A program made the translations under genes and the position numbers. A DNA stretch of 27,643 nt, taken from positions 1 to 27,643 of the IMG/VR virus record IMGVR_UViG_3300034158_000018; one strand, given 5' to 3'. The stretch's first letter is position 1. The number at the start of each line of letters is the position of its first letter. The stretch is from a virus. The notes under the pieces were generated by a model. It saw only the letters and a list, made by a program, of their open reading frames with translations. It had not been told where the DNA came from and searched no databases. Below, in pieces: positions 15,674 to 24,582 of the stretch.

Positions 15674-15686
15674 GTACCATATTCGC
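15674..15686 (-). promoter_or_regulatory. Possible TATG promoter upstream of the SbcC-like gene
   Basis: On the leftward strand the gap before the SbcC-like gene reads GCGAATATGGTAC, containing TATG about 30 bases before the start codon. It matches only the core of the phiKZ late element and lacks an A/T tract. No similar motif is seen on the rightward strand for the spike gene. Confidence 0.25.
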
Positions 15687-15712
15687 AGTGTGTGAAACTT
15701 TACGAGGTAACC

Positions 15713-16582
15713 ATGGCCAAGGCTTCAGTATTTAAGATGGTGGGCGTTGGCGTCGTGGCCAACAACAAAGACATCCGTTCTAAAGAGATCGAAGTCACGC
15801 CAACCGAATGGCTTCCAATGCACGATGGGGAGATGGTCTCCAACGGCGCAAAGATGACCCACAAGACCAAAGACGTCGATGGGAATGAAACCCAAGGCAT
15901 GATCTTGACCGATCAGATCGTGAAGGCTACGTGGCTGCCTGGCGGGTCTAACCGGTTAAGCGCCCCTGACGTACGCCGTGGTGTCCATGTCGAGCTGTGG
16001 GCCACTGCAGACGCCGACAAGTACTACTGGAAGACCATGGGGTTGGATGACAACCTTCATAAGCTCGAAACCATCATCATCGGCATCAGTAACACCACCG
16101 ATGAGTCGATTACAGAGCTCTCGCCAGAACACATGTACTGGATTGAGTTCTCGACACACACGAAGCGTCTGGCCTTTTGCACGAGTAAGTCCAACGGTGA
16201 ACCGTATCAGCACGAGCTGTGGGTCGACACGGAGGAAGGTGAGTTCATGTACACCGATGACATTGGCAACCTGGTCAATGTGAAGTCCAAGGTGAACCTC
16301 ATCCACCTTCAGAATGCCAAAGGAACATTCATCAAGATCGATCAGAAAGACATCAAGATGTTTGCCCCTCAGGACATGTTCGCTGACATCAAGCGTAACA
16401 TCGACGTCAAGGCGGGGAAGAACATCACGGTGAATGCTGGTAACGACATCGACATCGTCGCTGCCAAGAACCTACGGACCAAAGGCGGTGTGTTGGCCTC
16501 TATTGATGGTGGGGGCAGTAAGATGACACTCACAGCCGCTGGCACCACCCTTAAAACGCCGAAATTCACAGGTAGTCGCTAA
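15713..16582 (+). CDS. Baseplate central spike / gp5-VgrG-like beta-helix protein
   Basis: 289 aa from the ATG at 15713, which has GAGGTAACC directly upstream; the GTG at 15692 has no such site. Residues about 205-285 show short repeated strands rich in D, N, K and V (FADIKRNIDVKAGKNITVNA then GNDIDIVAAKNLRTKGG), the pattern of the intertwined beta-helix needle at the end of T4 gp5 and VgrG. The N-terminal part looks beta-rich and may hold an OB-like domain, but no lysozyme motif is visible. The next gene, overlapping by one base, encodes a PAAR tip, which fits a spike assembled as trimer plus tip for piercing the outer membrane. The protein starts MAKASVFKMVGVGVVANNKD. Confidence 0.75.
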   Translation: MAKASVFKMVGVGVVANNKDIRSKEIEVTPTEWLPMHDGEMVSNGAKMTHKTKDVDGNETQGMILTDQIVKATWLPGGSNRLSAPDVRRGVHVELWATADADKYYWKTMGLDDNLHKLETIIIGISNTTDESITELSPEHMYWIEFSTHTKRLAFCTSKSNGEPYQHELWVDTEEGEFMYTDDIGNLVNVKSKVNLIHLQNAKGTFIKIDQKDIKMFAPQDMFADIKRNIDVKAGKNITVNAGNDIDIVAAKNLRTKGGVLASIDGGGSKMTLTAAGTTLKTPKFTGSR

Positions 16583-16848
16583 TGCCTCTGATCTCTCTCG
16601 TAGGGCAGTCTATAGCCGGTGGCGTCATCACCGGACCAGGCGCGCCTCATTGGACCGCAGAAGGCCTTCCCATGTCCTTACTGGGCGATGGAGTGGCTGG
16701 TCACGGTCCTGGTGTCCACCAAGGTCCTGCCATGGTGACGGCTACTAGCTGGATGACCATCGAAGGTATCCCCGTGGTGATTCAGGGATGTCTGGCAAAC
16801 TGTGGTCACGACGCAAACGGTAACCCGTGGTTCGATCTTCCCATGTAG
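16582..16848 (+). CDS. PAAR-like spike tip protein
   Basis: 88 aa, starting within the stop of the spike gene (TAATG). PAAR proteins form a small cone that binds a metal ion and sharpens the tip of phage and type VI secretion spikes. The sequence has the expected Gly/Pro-rich short strands. Candidate metal ligands are H23 in GAPHWTAEGLP, H41 and H46 in AGHGPGVHQGP, and C70, C74 and H76 in QGCLANCGHD. The length fits single-domain PAAR proteins. Coupling to the spike gene supports 1:3 assembly. No effector extension is present. Confidence 0.78.
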   Translation: MPLISLVGQSIAGGVITGPGAPHWTAEGLPMSLLGDGVAGHGPGVHQGPAMVTATSWMTIEGIPVVIQGCLANCGHDANGNPWFDLPM

Positions 16849-16849
16849 G

Positions 16850-16885
16850 GCATACAGGCTGGGGACATCCCCAGCCTGCTTATGC
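16850..16885. terminator. Hairpin terminator at a convergent junction
   Basis: CAGGCTGGGGA (16855-16865) pairs with TCCCCAGCCTG (16868-16878), realistically as a 10-bp stem with an ACAT loop. Outer arms GCATA and TATGC extend it across a two-base bulge. It starts right after the PAAR stop and abuts the stop of the leftward 418-aa gene. The same outer arms are found at 12699-12733. Confidence 0.75.
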
Positions 16886-18142
16886 TCAGTACTTCAAGCG
16901 TTCGTTGAAGATGTCCATGAAGTACGCGCTGATGTATTCCTTATTAGGGGCGTGGATCGTCGCGTCGTTTTCGTAGGCTTCGTCTTCATTGACGTTGCGG
17001 GTGTCGTGCAGGTAGCGTGGGGCGTTGTTGTGGTCCACAGCCAGGCAATACATGCCGTACTGTCCGTGGATGGTGTACGGAGGCAGGAAGCCGTTACCGA
17101 GTACCAGGGGCTTGATGGGTTTGGTGTGGGCGTAGTACCGACCAGACAGACCAGTGCGTTCTACTGGGATGTTGTCGAAGAACAGGTTGGGCGTTTCGAC
17201 GGTGATGATGAACGTGTTACTCATCGTCAGGTATGCTTTGATGCATTCGTCACTGTTCATCAAGGCGATGTCAAGCGCACCAGTGTGGTTGACGTTACGA
17301 TCCATCAAGGAGGTCACTGGAGACCAGTCGATCATCTTGCGGGTGTCGTTGTACCGACGGTGGATAGGAAGCTTCCACCATTCGATCATCACGGAGTTAT
17401 CACCCACGACTTTATAGCCGTAGCCTTGCGTGTGCAGGTAACCACCCACAACCACCATCACGTACTTGTTGCTGAAGTCAGCCTTCGGTGCAGTGATGAC
17501 AGCACCTTCTGCTAATGGCAGACCTTTACGTCCGGTGACCATGTCAGCCGTGATCGGGAACATCTCGATCTTGCCGAGGTTGGCAAAGCTGATCAGACCG
17601 ACTTCATTGCGACCTGAAAGGTAAACACTCTTACCACCGTCGATGATGCGGAAGCCGTCAGTCCCTGCGTCAGTTAAATGCAGGAGTCCGTTGACGCTGG
17701 CCAGGCAGTGGTTGAACACGTCCATGTAGTCTGTCTTAACCCGAGTCATCCTCAGGTCAGTTAGTTCCACATCGGGGTATTCGCTACCGTCACCGGCATG
17801 GGGATGGACACGCTCAACCTTAAAGCCTGCTGCGTAAGCCTCAGCGGCCAATGCGCTGGTCTTCACGACGGTAGGTACAGTGATGTCGAACGGAATGTCA
17901 GCATCGCCTAGCGAAGTCAACCAGGCAGCAACGGTCAAGTCTGGGCTGGCTTGGTAGAAACGATCCACTACCTTGGAGACGTCGAGACTGACCTCATGAT
18001 CGATGGCTGGGTGGGATAGGATGAGGATGCACTGACTGTACGTGGTCATGAGATCACGCACCAAAGTGTTCCGAATATCCGCAGTGGCCAACCGTTGGTT
18101 TGCGCCGCGAAGACTCGCCATTGCTCTTACAAACGTAAACAT
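16886..18142 (-). CDS. Hypothetical, probable virion structural protein
   Basis: 418 aa from an ATG with GGGAG eight bases upstream. It starts MFTFVRAMASLRGANQRLAT and has a helical N-terminal third followed by a beta-rich body containing many Gly, Asn and aromatic residues. No signal peptide, membrane helix or catalytic motif is seen. It is the only leftward gene between the spike operon and the fibre operon, and it is divergent from the latter. A tail-associated role is inferred from location. It may be expressed at a different time than its neighbours because it needs its own promoter. Confidence 0.62.
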   Translation of the reverse strand: MFTFVRAMASLRGANQRLATADIRNTLVRDLMTTYSQCILILSHPAIDHEVSLDVSKVVDRFYQASPDLTVAAWLTSLGDADIPFDITVPTVVKTSALAAEAYAAGFKVERVHPHAGDGSEYPDVELTDLRMTRVKTDYMDVFNHCLASVNGLLHLTDAGTDGFRIIDGGKSVYLSGRNEVGLISFANLGKIEMFPITADMVTGRKGLPLAEGAVITAPKADFSNKYVMVVVGGYLHTQGYGYKVVGDNSVMIEWWKLPIHRRYNDTRKMIDWSPVTSLMDRNVNHTGALDIALMNSDECIKAYLTMSNTFIITVETPNLFFDNIPVERTGLSGRYYAHTKPIKPLVLGNGFLPPYTIHGQYGMYCLAVDHNNAPRYLHDTRNVNEDEAYENDATIHAPNKEYISAYFMDIFNERLKY

Positions 18143-18164
18143 GTTCGACTCCCGTACAGACGTT

Positions 18165-18177
18165 CAAAAATTATATG
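18165..18177 (+). promoter_or_regulatory. Candidate TATG late promoter of the tail-fibre operon
   Basis: CAAAAATTATATG lies in the divergent gap 52 bases before the first gene of the long rightward operon. The A/T tract ending in TATG closely fits the late promoter reported for phiKZ and resembles the element at 10585-10597. It is the best promoter candidate in the window. Confidence 0.5.
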
Positions 18178-18228
18178 CGTTACACCCCAGCTGCGGGTCA
18201 ATGCCCGCATTAGGACCGGAGAGATTAA

Positions 18229-19110
18229 ATGGCAGTCACCGATTACTTGTATCCGTTGGATATCACGGGTCAAGCCGTTACCAACAAGGTGCTCAACGAG
18301 CGCCAAACCCTGAATCCCCCGAGCGAACCTCTGGACTACCACTTCATCTTGCCATTCGCCGGACCTTACTTCCGCGACACGATGAAACTGGTTCACATCA
18401 CCACCGGTCGTGCGCTGGTGCGTGGTATCGATTGGATGCCGGGGCATAAGTTCCACAGCGCTAGCTTCGAACTCGAAGGCATCCGCGGTGGTATCTACAG
18501 CTCCATCTTATTCATGGACCGTGGTCTGTCGGGTCAGGTACAGCTTGCTGAATACCAAACCCTCGGCGGTGAATGGACCCTGAGTGAGCAGAAGATCCTG
18601 GAGATCCTCAGCAACCGTGCTGTCGACCCTCGCTCGCTGACTTACGACGAAGTGTCGGGTAAGCCAAACGTCTTCCCACCGATCGAACACTCGCATGACG
18701 TGAGTGACTTGACCGGCATGATCGAGCTGATCCAGTCGAACTACGACATCTCGGCTTCCATCCGTGCCCGTGACATGACCGTCGAACAACTGTTGGCGGA
18801 ATTGCTGCAAGCGCTGATTGACGCCAAGCCGAAGTACACCGCTACTCGTATCATCACGGCTGGTCAGTTCATCGAGATCGATCTGAAGACCATCCTGGGT
18901 GCCAAGTACCCGGCGTACGACATGTTGAGCGCTGCCATCGACGTCCGGGTGAAGAACCTGGATCAGACCTCGCCGACCTTCAACATGTACATCAACTCCA
19001 CCGACATCGCAACCAGCGGCGTGAACGCGGCCGGTATCGTGCGGGTCGTGAACTACTACACCGCAGATCTGGAGTTCCACATCCGTATCGACGTTCCGCG
19101 GTTCGCATAA
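18229..19110 (+). CDS. Tail-fibre-associated structural protein, paralog A1
   Basis: 293 aa, beginning MAVTDYLYPLDITGQAVTNK, with GGAG upstream (GGACCGGAGAGATTAA region). It is paralogous to the 213-aa protein at 20962. Both share an N-terminal block (YPxDxxGxxxTNKV), a GP-(Y/F)F-x-TGR(A/E)L block, and HSHDVSDLTGMIELIQSNYD near residues 155-175. This last segment corresponds to HLHSAYDLYGMKYLIESNYD in the partner. It adds a C-terminal beta-rich domain of about 100 residues (from about 195) absent from the paralog. No enzyme motif is seen. The repeated module at the head of a fibre operon suggests an attachment or adaptor role on the virion. Confidence 0.7.
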   Translation: MAVTDYLYPLDITGQAVTNKVLNERQTLNPPSEPLDYHFILPFAGPYFRDTMKLVHITTGRALVRGIDWMPGHKFHSASFELEGIRGGIYSSILFMDRGLSGQVQLAEYQTLGGEWTLSEQKILEILSNRAVDPRSLTYDEVSGKPNVFPPIEHSHDVSDLTGMIELIQSNYDISASIRARDMTVEQLLAELLQALIDAKPKYTATRIITAGQFIEIDLKTILGAKYPAYDMLSAAIDVRVKNLDQTSPTFNMYINSTDIATSGVNAAGIVRVVNYYTADLEFHIRIDVPRFA

Positions 19111-19120
19111 GGGGACACTC

Positions 19121-20914
19121 ATGGCTGCGCCTAGTATCCAGATGTCGAAACCGGGTGGCCTCTACCGTACTGTCCAAGCGCTGACCTGGCAGTTGAGTGA
19201 TCAGGTGGAGCGATTCAGCTTCACCGTCAACGGTGTTCAGCCGACGATGTCTAAGTACATCGCCTATGACACGTTGAATCCACCCAACCCGTTCATTGCG
19301 GTAACGCAGGACGGTGCAGGTAACGTGGTCTACGACGGGGGCTTCCCGAAGTTCTACAACATGTACGCTCCACCAGCGGGTGCGACGTTTGCCCAGCTGT
19401 CTGCGAGTTTCAAGTTCCTGTATAATGCCATCAACTTCTGTGCGAACAAGAAGAAGACGGACATCGGGAACAAGCGCATCCTCTTGCTGGGTGATGGTGG
19501 TAGCTCGAACAACACGGGCGATTACCGAGTCCTCTACGGCGGCGCTGCTGACTTCTACACCAGCTTCACCAACCTGGCTAAGACCGCCGGCTATGCGCTG
19601 ACGATCAAAGACCGGGTGAACTACGTAGGTGGTTACATCGACGCCCGGTTCGCTGAGCTCGATCAGTACTGCATGGTTATCATCATGTCGTCCGACTACA
19701 ACCACCCAGTCGGTGGCTGGATGACGGATCAGTGCGTGTCCGACATGATCACTTACCGTGAACGTGGCAACGGCCTCATCGTTATCACTGACCACGGCGT
19801 CACCTCACCGGCGCAAGACGCTGCTGGTAACTCCCGCGGGTTCTACGGGACGGCTCAGAAGCTTGTACGTAACTTCGGTTCGTACTTCACCGGTAACTTT
19901 GACCGCACTCCAGTTAACGTGGGGTTCCTTCGTGCAACGTACGGAGATCATGCGCTGTATAATGGCATGGCCAACTCCGAGTACATCCACGCAGGGTTCT
20001 CCGAATCCAAAGTGGTGGTGACCAAGTACCCTGAGTATACTCGGGAGACGGCGCCGACGGTGAACCTGACGCAGGATGGCAAGTACGTCATCTCGATCCT
20101 CGCGATCTTGAAGGACGGGACACCTGAGACTTATCGGTACGTGTTCAACATCGTGCTGGGTGAGTTCCTCTGGTGGAAGTCGAGTGTAGACGGTCGGATC
20201 TTGGGGGATACTTACTCCACGAAACAATCGATCTCTGACTTCCTGCCTTATATCTCGCCTCAGGACAACGGGACGCTGTTTGGCAGTATCTTGCGAAACG
20301 GTAAGAAGATCGGCAGCTTCGTCCACGATGAAGCAACGGGCAGCGTTTATAAGTACCTGTCTGGCACGAACATCTTCCCGGTTAACGACAAGGACGTTTT
20401 CACCATCTCGGTGGAAGAGCCCTTCAGTTACAACAAGTCCTTGACGGTGACACGTTACCAACCTCCGGTAGCGGTAATCATCGACCACGCCCACATGCTG
20501 AAGTTACTGGGTATCGACGACTATGTCGCGGTGCCTAAGAAGCAGTTGGTGAATCGGATCATCAAGGACATCGCTTCGTTCTATCCGGAATACCCGCTCT
20601 TGAAGAACGGTGATGCTGCACGGGACATTGCGATCATTCGTAAGTACACCAGCGAGTTCGTGGGTGAAGTCACTACGGCTTATATCTACGCAACCTCTGA
20701 CGATGCCAAGGAAGCGCGTCGTATCCTCACCACCCAGCCGAACTGCATCATCGATGCTAAGCTGAATCAGGTGTGGGAATACCAGTACCCTGAGTGGCTG
20801 CTCATCGACGGCTTGAAGGCTCAGGACTTCCTGGGTGCTCCACGACGTGTGACGAGTATCAGTAACGGGGACAAGTTCCTGTTGCGTGTGGATGGCACGA
20901 TCGTCCAAATCTGA
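19121..20914 (+). CDS. Tail structural protein with GATase/ThuA-like alpha-beta domain
   Basis: 597 aa from an ATG with GGGGAC upstream. Residues about 118-226 look like a flavodoxin-type or class-I-glutamine-amidotransferase-like (ThuA-type) domain: strand KRILLLGDGGSS, helix AADFYTSFTNLAKTAGY, strand YCMVIIMSSD and then ERGNGLIVITDHG. The rest is beta-rich and resembles virion proteins (many short Gly/Asn turns, VNxxxxFTISVEEPF). The domain has no obvious nucleophile Cys at the expected elbow, so it may be structural or carbohydrate-binding rather than catalytic. It lies between two paralogous fibre-type genes and is followed by a small UUCG hairpin. The fold call is by eye. Confidence 0.6.
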   Translation: MAAPSIQMSKPGGLYRTVQALTWQLSDQVERFSFTVNGVQPTMSKYIAYDTLNPPNPFIAVTQDGAGNVVYDGGFPKFYNMYAPPAGATFAQLSASFKFLYNAINFCANKKKTDIGNKRILLLGDGGSSNNTGDYRVLYGGAADFYTSFTNLAKTAGYALTIKDRVNYVGGYIDARFAELDQYCMVIIMSSDYNHPVGGWMTDQCVSDMITYRERGNGLIVITDHGVTSPAQDAAGNSRGFYGTAQKLVRNFGSYFTGNFDRTPVNVGFLRATYGDHALYNGMANSEYIHAGFSESKVVVTKYPEYTRETAPTVNLTQDGKYVISILAILKDGTPETYRYVFNIVLGEFLWWKSSVDGRILGDTYSTKQSISDFLPYISPQDNGTLFGSILRNGKKIGSFVHDEATGSVYKYLSGTNIFPVNDKDVFTISVEEPFSYNKSLTVTRYQPPVAVIIDHAHMLKLLGIDDYVAVPKKQLVNRIIKDIASFYPEYPLLKNGDAARDIAIIRKYTSEFVGEVTTAYIYATSDDAKEARRILTTQPNCIIDAKLNQVWEYQYPEWLLIDGLKAQDFLGAPRRVTSISNGDKFLLRVDGTIVQI

Positions 20915-20918
20915 TTAT

Positions 20919-20934
20919 CGCGGCTTCGGCCGCG
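20919..20934 (+). terminator. Small UUCG hairpin, possible attenuator or weak terminator
   Basis: CGCGGC, loop TTCG, GCCGCG lies five bases after the stop of the 597-aa gene and is followed by GTTTCACTCTATT. The stem is short (6 bp) and the U-tract interrupted, so partial termination or mRNA 3-prime protection within the operon is more likely than full termination. Confidence 0.45.
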
Positions 20935-20961
20935 GTTTCACTCTATTGCGAGTAAGTACTC

Positions 20962-21603
20962 ATGGCTGACACCATCTTTAAGTACCCGTTCGATCCACTG
21001 GGTACGAGCATCACCAACAAGGTCTCTGAAGAAGCCCACACGATCGGCGCATTGCGTGGTCGTATCTTCGCAGCTGACTACGGTCCGTTCTTCGGCAAGA
21101 CTGTGATCATCAAGGACGCAGCTACTGGTCGTGAGTTGATTCCCGTCACCGACTACGTACTGGTCCACTACTACCGCGAAGCCTCCATGGCGACCGGTCA
21201 GGCTGTGTACGCTGCAGTGCGGATCATCAACCCAGCAGTGGGTACCGCCATCCTGTTCACCGCTCAGATGGTTGGGGGTGAGTTCTCCTACTCTACCTTC
21301 GCAATCAAGCAGGCGATCCAGGACCTGATGAATGACGACCGCCCTGTGCATTGGGGCGATCTGGTGGGCATCCCTTCTCAGTTCGTTCCTGCTATGCACT
21401 TGCACAGCGCGTACGATCTGTACGGTATGAAGTACCTGATCGAATCGAACTATGACATCGCTGCGGCTATCCGTGAAGGTGACGTAGGTTCCCGGCAACT
21501 CTTGCTGGATCAGGTTCGTCAGAAGTTCGGTGACCTCGACAACTTCATGTTGGCGTTGTCGACCAACTACCGCACAGCTGCGGCTGAACTGGCACTGATT
21601 TAA
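20962..21603 (+). CDS. Tail-fibre-associated structural protein, paralog A2
   Basis: 213 aa, beginning MADTIFKYPFDPLGTSITNK. It is a shorter paralog of the 293-aa protein at 18229 and matches it along about 190 residues, including the GG-E(W/F) segment, the H-x-H motif (HLHSAYDLYGM, H152 and H154 by rough count) and SNYDIxAxIRxxD. It lacks the extra C-terminal domain and ends in a short helical segment (ALSTNYRTAAAELALI). The two copies flank the 597-aa gene, consistent with duplication around it or duplication followed by insertion. The likely role is virion attachment or adaptor. Confidence 0.7.
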   Translation: MADTIFKYPFDPLGTSITNKVSEEAHTIGALRGRIFAADYGPFFGKTVIIKDAATGRELIPVTDYVLVHYYREASMATGQAVYAAVRIINPAVGTAILFTAQMVGGEFSYSTFAIKQAIQDLMNDDRPVHWGDLVGIPSQFVPAMHLHSAYDLYGMKYLIESNYDIAAAIREGDVGSRQLLLDQVRQKFGDLDNFMLALSTNYRTAAAELALI

Positions 21604-21628
21604 ACATGCGATCCTTGGAGTGACGAGA

Positions 21629-24580
21629 ATGTCCCTGACGGAAAAGATGAATGAACTTCTGGTTGAGATGGAGGCAGTCAATGCCGAGATCATTCAGAAG
21701 ACTGGGGGTCCGGCGGGTAGCGATACTATCGTTGACCACGCCCCCAATGCTGACAAGCTTGATGGGATGACGGCAGGCCGTGTCTCGGATCTACTCCGGG
21801 AGCGCATTCGAGCCCACATCGAGACACTGGGTCAGAACGCTCACAACCTTCTACCTAGTGACCTCGGTACGTACAGTTCTATCGAGTTCAACACCAAGAT
21901 CGACAGCTACCTGGACATCAAAGGCAACGGCCCTCTGTCGTTCTACGGTGACCGTGAGTATCTGCCACCTACGGTGACCGGTTCGTTTGAATCGGGTGTG
22001 ACCTGGGCGCCGTGGAGTTACGTCGGTATGTTCCTTGAGGACAACGGCACACTCATGATGCTCCGTACCGGAACCGATGGCGTGAAGGCAGGTGTGTATT
22101 ACTCGTACCTGCGTAACGCCCTCAACACGTCGTTGATGTCTGACATCGTGATGACCAACGCCCGTTACAACCCAGCTTACTTCCCATCGGACTCGTACGC
22201 GCGTTCGGTACTGTGGGGTAGTCAGGATCTGATCATTGGTATCCTGGCACACAAAGTCACGGGTGTGATCACGGGTTACTTCGTTTCCCTGACGAACAAC
22301 ACCTACGACCAATCGAAACACACCGGCATCGTGATCCCCGCCAGCAGTGGCATCATGAACTGCTACGTCTCCGGTGACTCGGCCTTGCGTGGACAGCCGA
22401 TCGGGTTCTTGAAAGGCGGGACAGTTTATCTGCTCGTCAATAAAGACAACATCGACTTCGAAGCGGCTGGCTGGAAGGTCTACTCGATCCCGAAACAAAA
22501 CCTGATCGACAGCAACTATGTCGCTCCTACACCGATCACTGGTTGGACCATCAACCGCGGTGTGGAAGGTGTGGTTTCGCGTACCGACCTTGATTACGCA
22601 GACACCAAGAACAACCTGATCATCCTGGGTAGTCCTAGGATGTACGCGTCGGAGACCCATCGGTGCAACCCTGCCCACTACGCCAAGACCATGCCGGACG
22701 GTCGGATGGTGATGGACAGCATGCAATACATGGGTGTCTGGGACAACGCTAACCTGGCTCAGCCGATTCAGTGGCTGATGACCACTGTATTCAACTTCGA
22801 CCCGGTGAGTAAGGTCGTTGACATGTCGCCGTACTTTAACGACAAGCCGACGATGACGTTCAACGGTGATGGCACGGTGATGGATTGGGGCAACGGTAAG
22901 GGTAACCGCTACATCCGAAATACCCAAAGCCACATCAACCACATGAACGGCCAAGCGACATCACGTCTATTCGTTACTGAAAACAACGTGGCGTTTGTGT
23001 ACCTGACCAGTGTGTTGTACACCAGTCGCTCGCTCCACCGCTTCACGTACGCCGCCGATGCGACGATCGATGACATCCTGCTGGGAACGTCTAAATATCA
23101 AGCCTACGTGGCAGACGCTTTCGAAGGTCGGTATGCCAGCCCTGTGTCGTTCCTGATGGACTCGATTACAAACTTTGGCGATCTGGTCCTGACTGGTCAA
23201 AACACCGGTTGGAACAAGAACAACAAAGTAGCGCGTATGTTCTGGCGTGCTGGTACTGACAGTACGTTCACGTACCAGTATGGTTCATTGCAGACCTACA
23301 ACTACCTCGGAAACCCACCAACTCCAGAGCGGGCGTGGCTGCTTGACTATCCGGGTAACACCGAACCGGATATGTACAGCACTGTCAACGAAACGGATGC
23401 CAGTGGTTGGCGTGTCCATAAGGGACGTTTTGATAACTACGTCATGGCAGGCCGACGTAGTGGGGCTGCGAACATCACAGCGGCAATGGTAGGTACCGGA
23501 ACTCTCAGTATCACCCCAGCGGCTTTCGATAGCCTTGCAGCACCGTTGATGGCAGACCTTGCAGCACAGGTGGGGCCGCCCTATGGCACACCAGCCACAG
23601 TAACTCAATTGTGGTACGAGGTAATCTTACCTCAGCGCTACAGTGACTTACCTGCATTCGTTTACGGACATTACGTGGGCGCTGACCGAGTCACGTACTT
23701 CTTCGTGTATTCGCTTAACGTCAACAACCGTCAAACCGTTACTGCTGCGTCATTGGCCACTGCCACTCGAATGATCGTCCAGGCGCAACATGGGCGTGGT
23801 ACCGCTGTCGGATGTAGCTTTTCAGTATTCACTGCGGGTCAGGTGGCAATCCGTCGTGTCGACTCTGGTTTCCTGGTAGGGTTGGTCACCACTGGACGTT
23901 ATTCATTCATCGGTAACAGTGTGGCCACCTGCGCACTGCTGTCGTGGAAGCCTGGTGTCGGCTGGGCGATGGCGATGCCTATCGACTATGACCAACAACA
24001 GATCTCGAACAGTAACTGGGTCAACATGTCGCACGGTCTGTATCTGACGTTCACGACTGAGAACCACCGGGGTAACGTCGACTGTGGTACAAAGCTGCTG
24101 GGCGTGTTGGTCAGTAATGGTGCTGCGCCAAACCTGAACAACCTCGAAGAGTACCGTGCTCGGTTCCTTGATCGAAACTACGCGCGGATCTTCTTGTCTC
24201 AACAAACCGTTACGGCGTGGACTGTCTACTTCGCTGACCCGACACCTGTGATGATTGAGGGACTCTACTACGAGTTGGGTGTTTACGCCCATTACCTCAA
24301 CGCGGGGACGGATGCGAACAAAACGTTCTACTGCTGGGCGGTACGTGAGGCAGGTGATACTGTCCGGTACCACATCACCACTAACCCTGCGATCCCAACC
24401 GGATTCCTGGGTCAGCTGTATCTCGGCTTCTTCACTACCAACTCGGCAGGTCTTGCGATCGTAGCGGTTGAGAAACGTGTTGCTGTCGGTGGTGTGTTGA
24501 TCTCGACTACCTCTCGTGGTAATTCCATACCGGTAACGTCGGGCGTTCCAAACACCCCAGGTCGCCTCAACTGGAGATAG
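21629..24580 (+). CDS. Long tail fibre or tail-spike-like protein
   Basis: 983 aa from the ATG at 21629, eight bases after GGAG; the in-frame GTG at 21620 overlaps that site. Residues 1-85 form a helical adaptor module (DHAPNADKLDGMTAGRVSDL then RAHIETLGQNAHNLL) that recurs at the start of the next two genes. The remaining 900 residues are beta-rich, with many W, Y, N, G and T residues and a propeller-like or beta-sandwich appearance. No catalytic motif is recognised. The length and composition fit a receptor-binding fibre or spike whose N-terminus docks on the tail. The C-terminal part (from about 620) is the likely host-contact end. Confidence 0.7.
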   Translation: MSLTEKMNELLVEMEAVNAEIIQKTGGPAGSDTIVDHAPNADKLDGMTAGRVSDLLRERIRAHIETLGQNAHNLLPSDLGTYSSIEFNTKIDSYLDIKGNGPLSFYGDREYLPPTVTGSFESGVTWAPWSYVGMFLEDNGTLMMLRTGTDGVKAGVYYSYLRNALNTSLMSDIVMTNARYNPAYFPSDSYARSVLWGSQDLIIGILAHKVTGVITGYFVSLTNNTYDQSKHTGIVIPASSGIMNCYVSGDSALRGQPIGFLKGGTVYLLVNKDNIDFEAAGWKVYSIPKQNLIDSNYVAPTPITGWTINRGVEGVVSRTDLDYADTKNNLIILGSPRMYASETHRCNPAHYAKTMPDGRMVMDSMQYMGVWDNANLAQPIQWLMTTVFNFDPVSKVVDMSPYFNDKPTMTFNGDGTVMDWGNGKGNRYIRNTQSHINHMNGQATSRLFVTENNVAFVYLTSVLYTSRSLHRFTYAADATIDDILLGTSKYQAYVADAFEGRYASPVSFLMDSITNFGDLVLTGQNTGWNKNNKVARMFWRAGTDSTFTYQYGSLQTYNYLGNPPTPERAWLLDYPGNTEPDMYSTVNETDASGWRVHKGRFDNYVMAGRRSGAANITAAMVGTGTLSITPAAFDSLAAPLMADLAAQVGPPYGTPATVTQLWYEVILPQRYSDLPAFVYGHYVGADRVTYFFVYSLNVNNRQTVTAASLATATRMIVQAQHGRGTAVGCSFSVFTAGQVAIRRVDSGFLVGLVTTGRYSFIGNSVATCALLSWKPGVGWAMAMPIDYDQQQISNSNWVNMSHGLYLTFTTENHRGNVDCGTKLLGVLVSNGAAPNLNNLEEYRARFLDRNYARIFLSQQTVTAWTVYFADPTPVMIEGLYYELGVYAHYLNAGTDANKTFYCWAVREAGDTVRYHITTNPAIPTGFLGQLYLGFFTTNSAGLAIVAVEKRVAVGGVLISTTSRGNSIPVTSGVPNTPGRLNWR

Positions 24581-24582
24581 TA

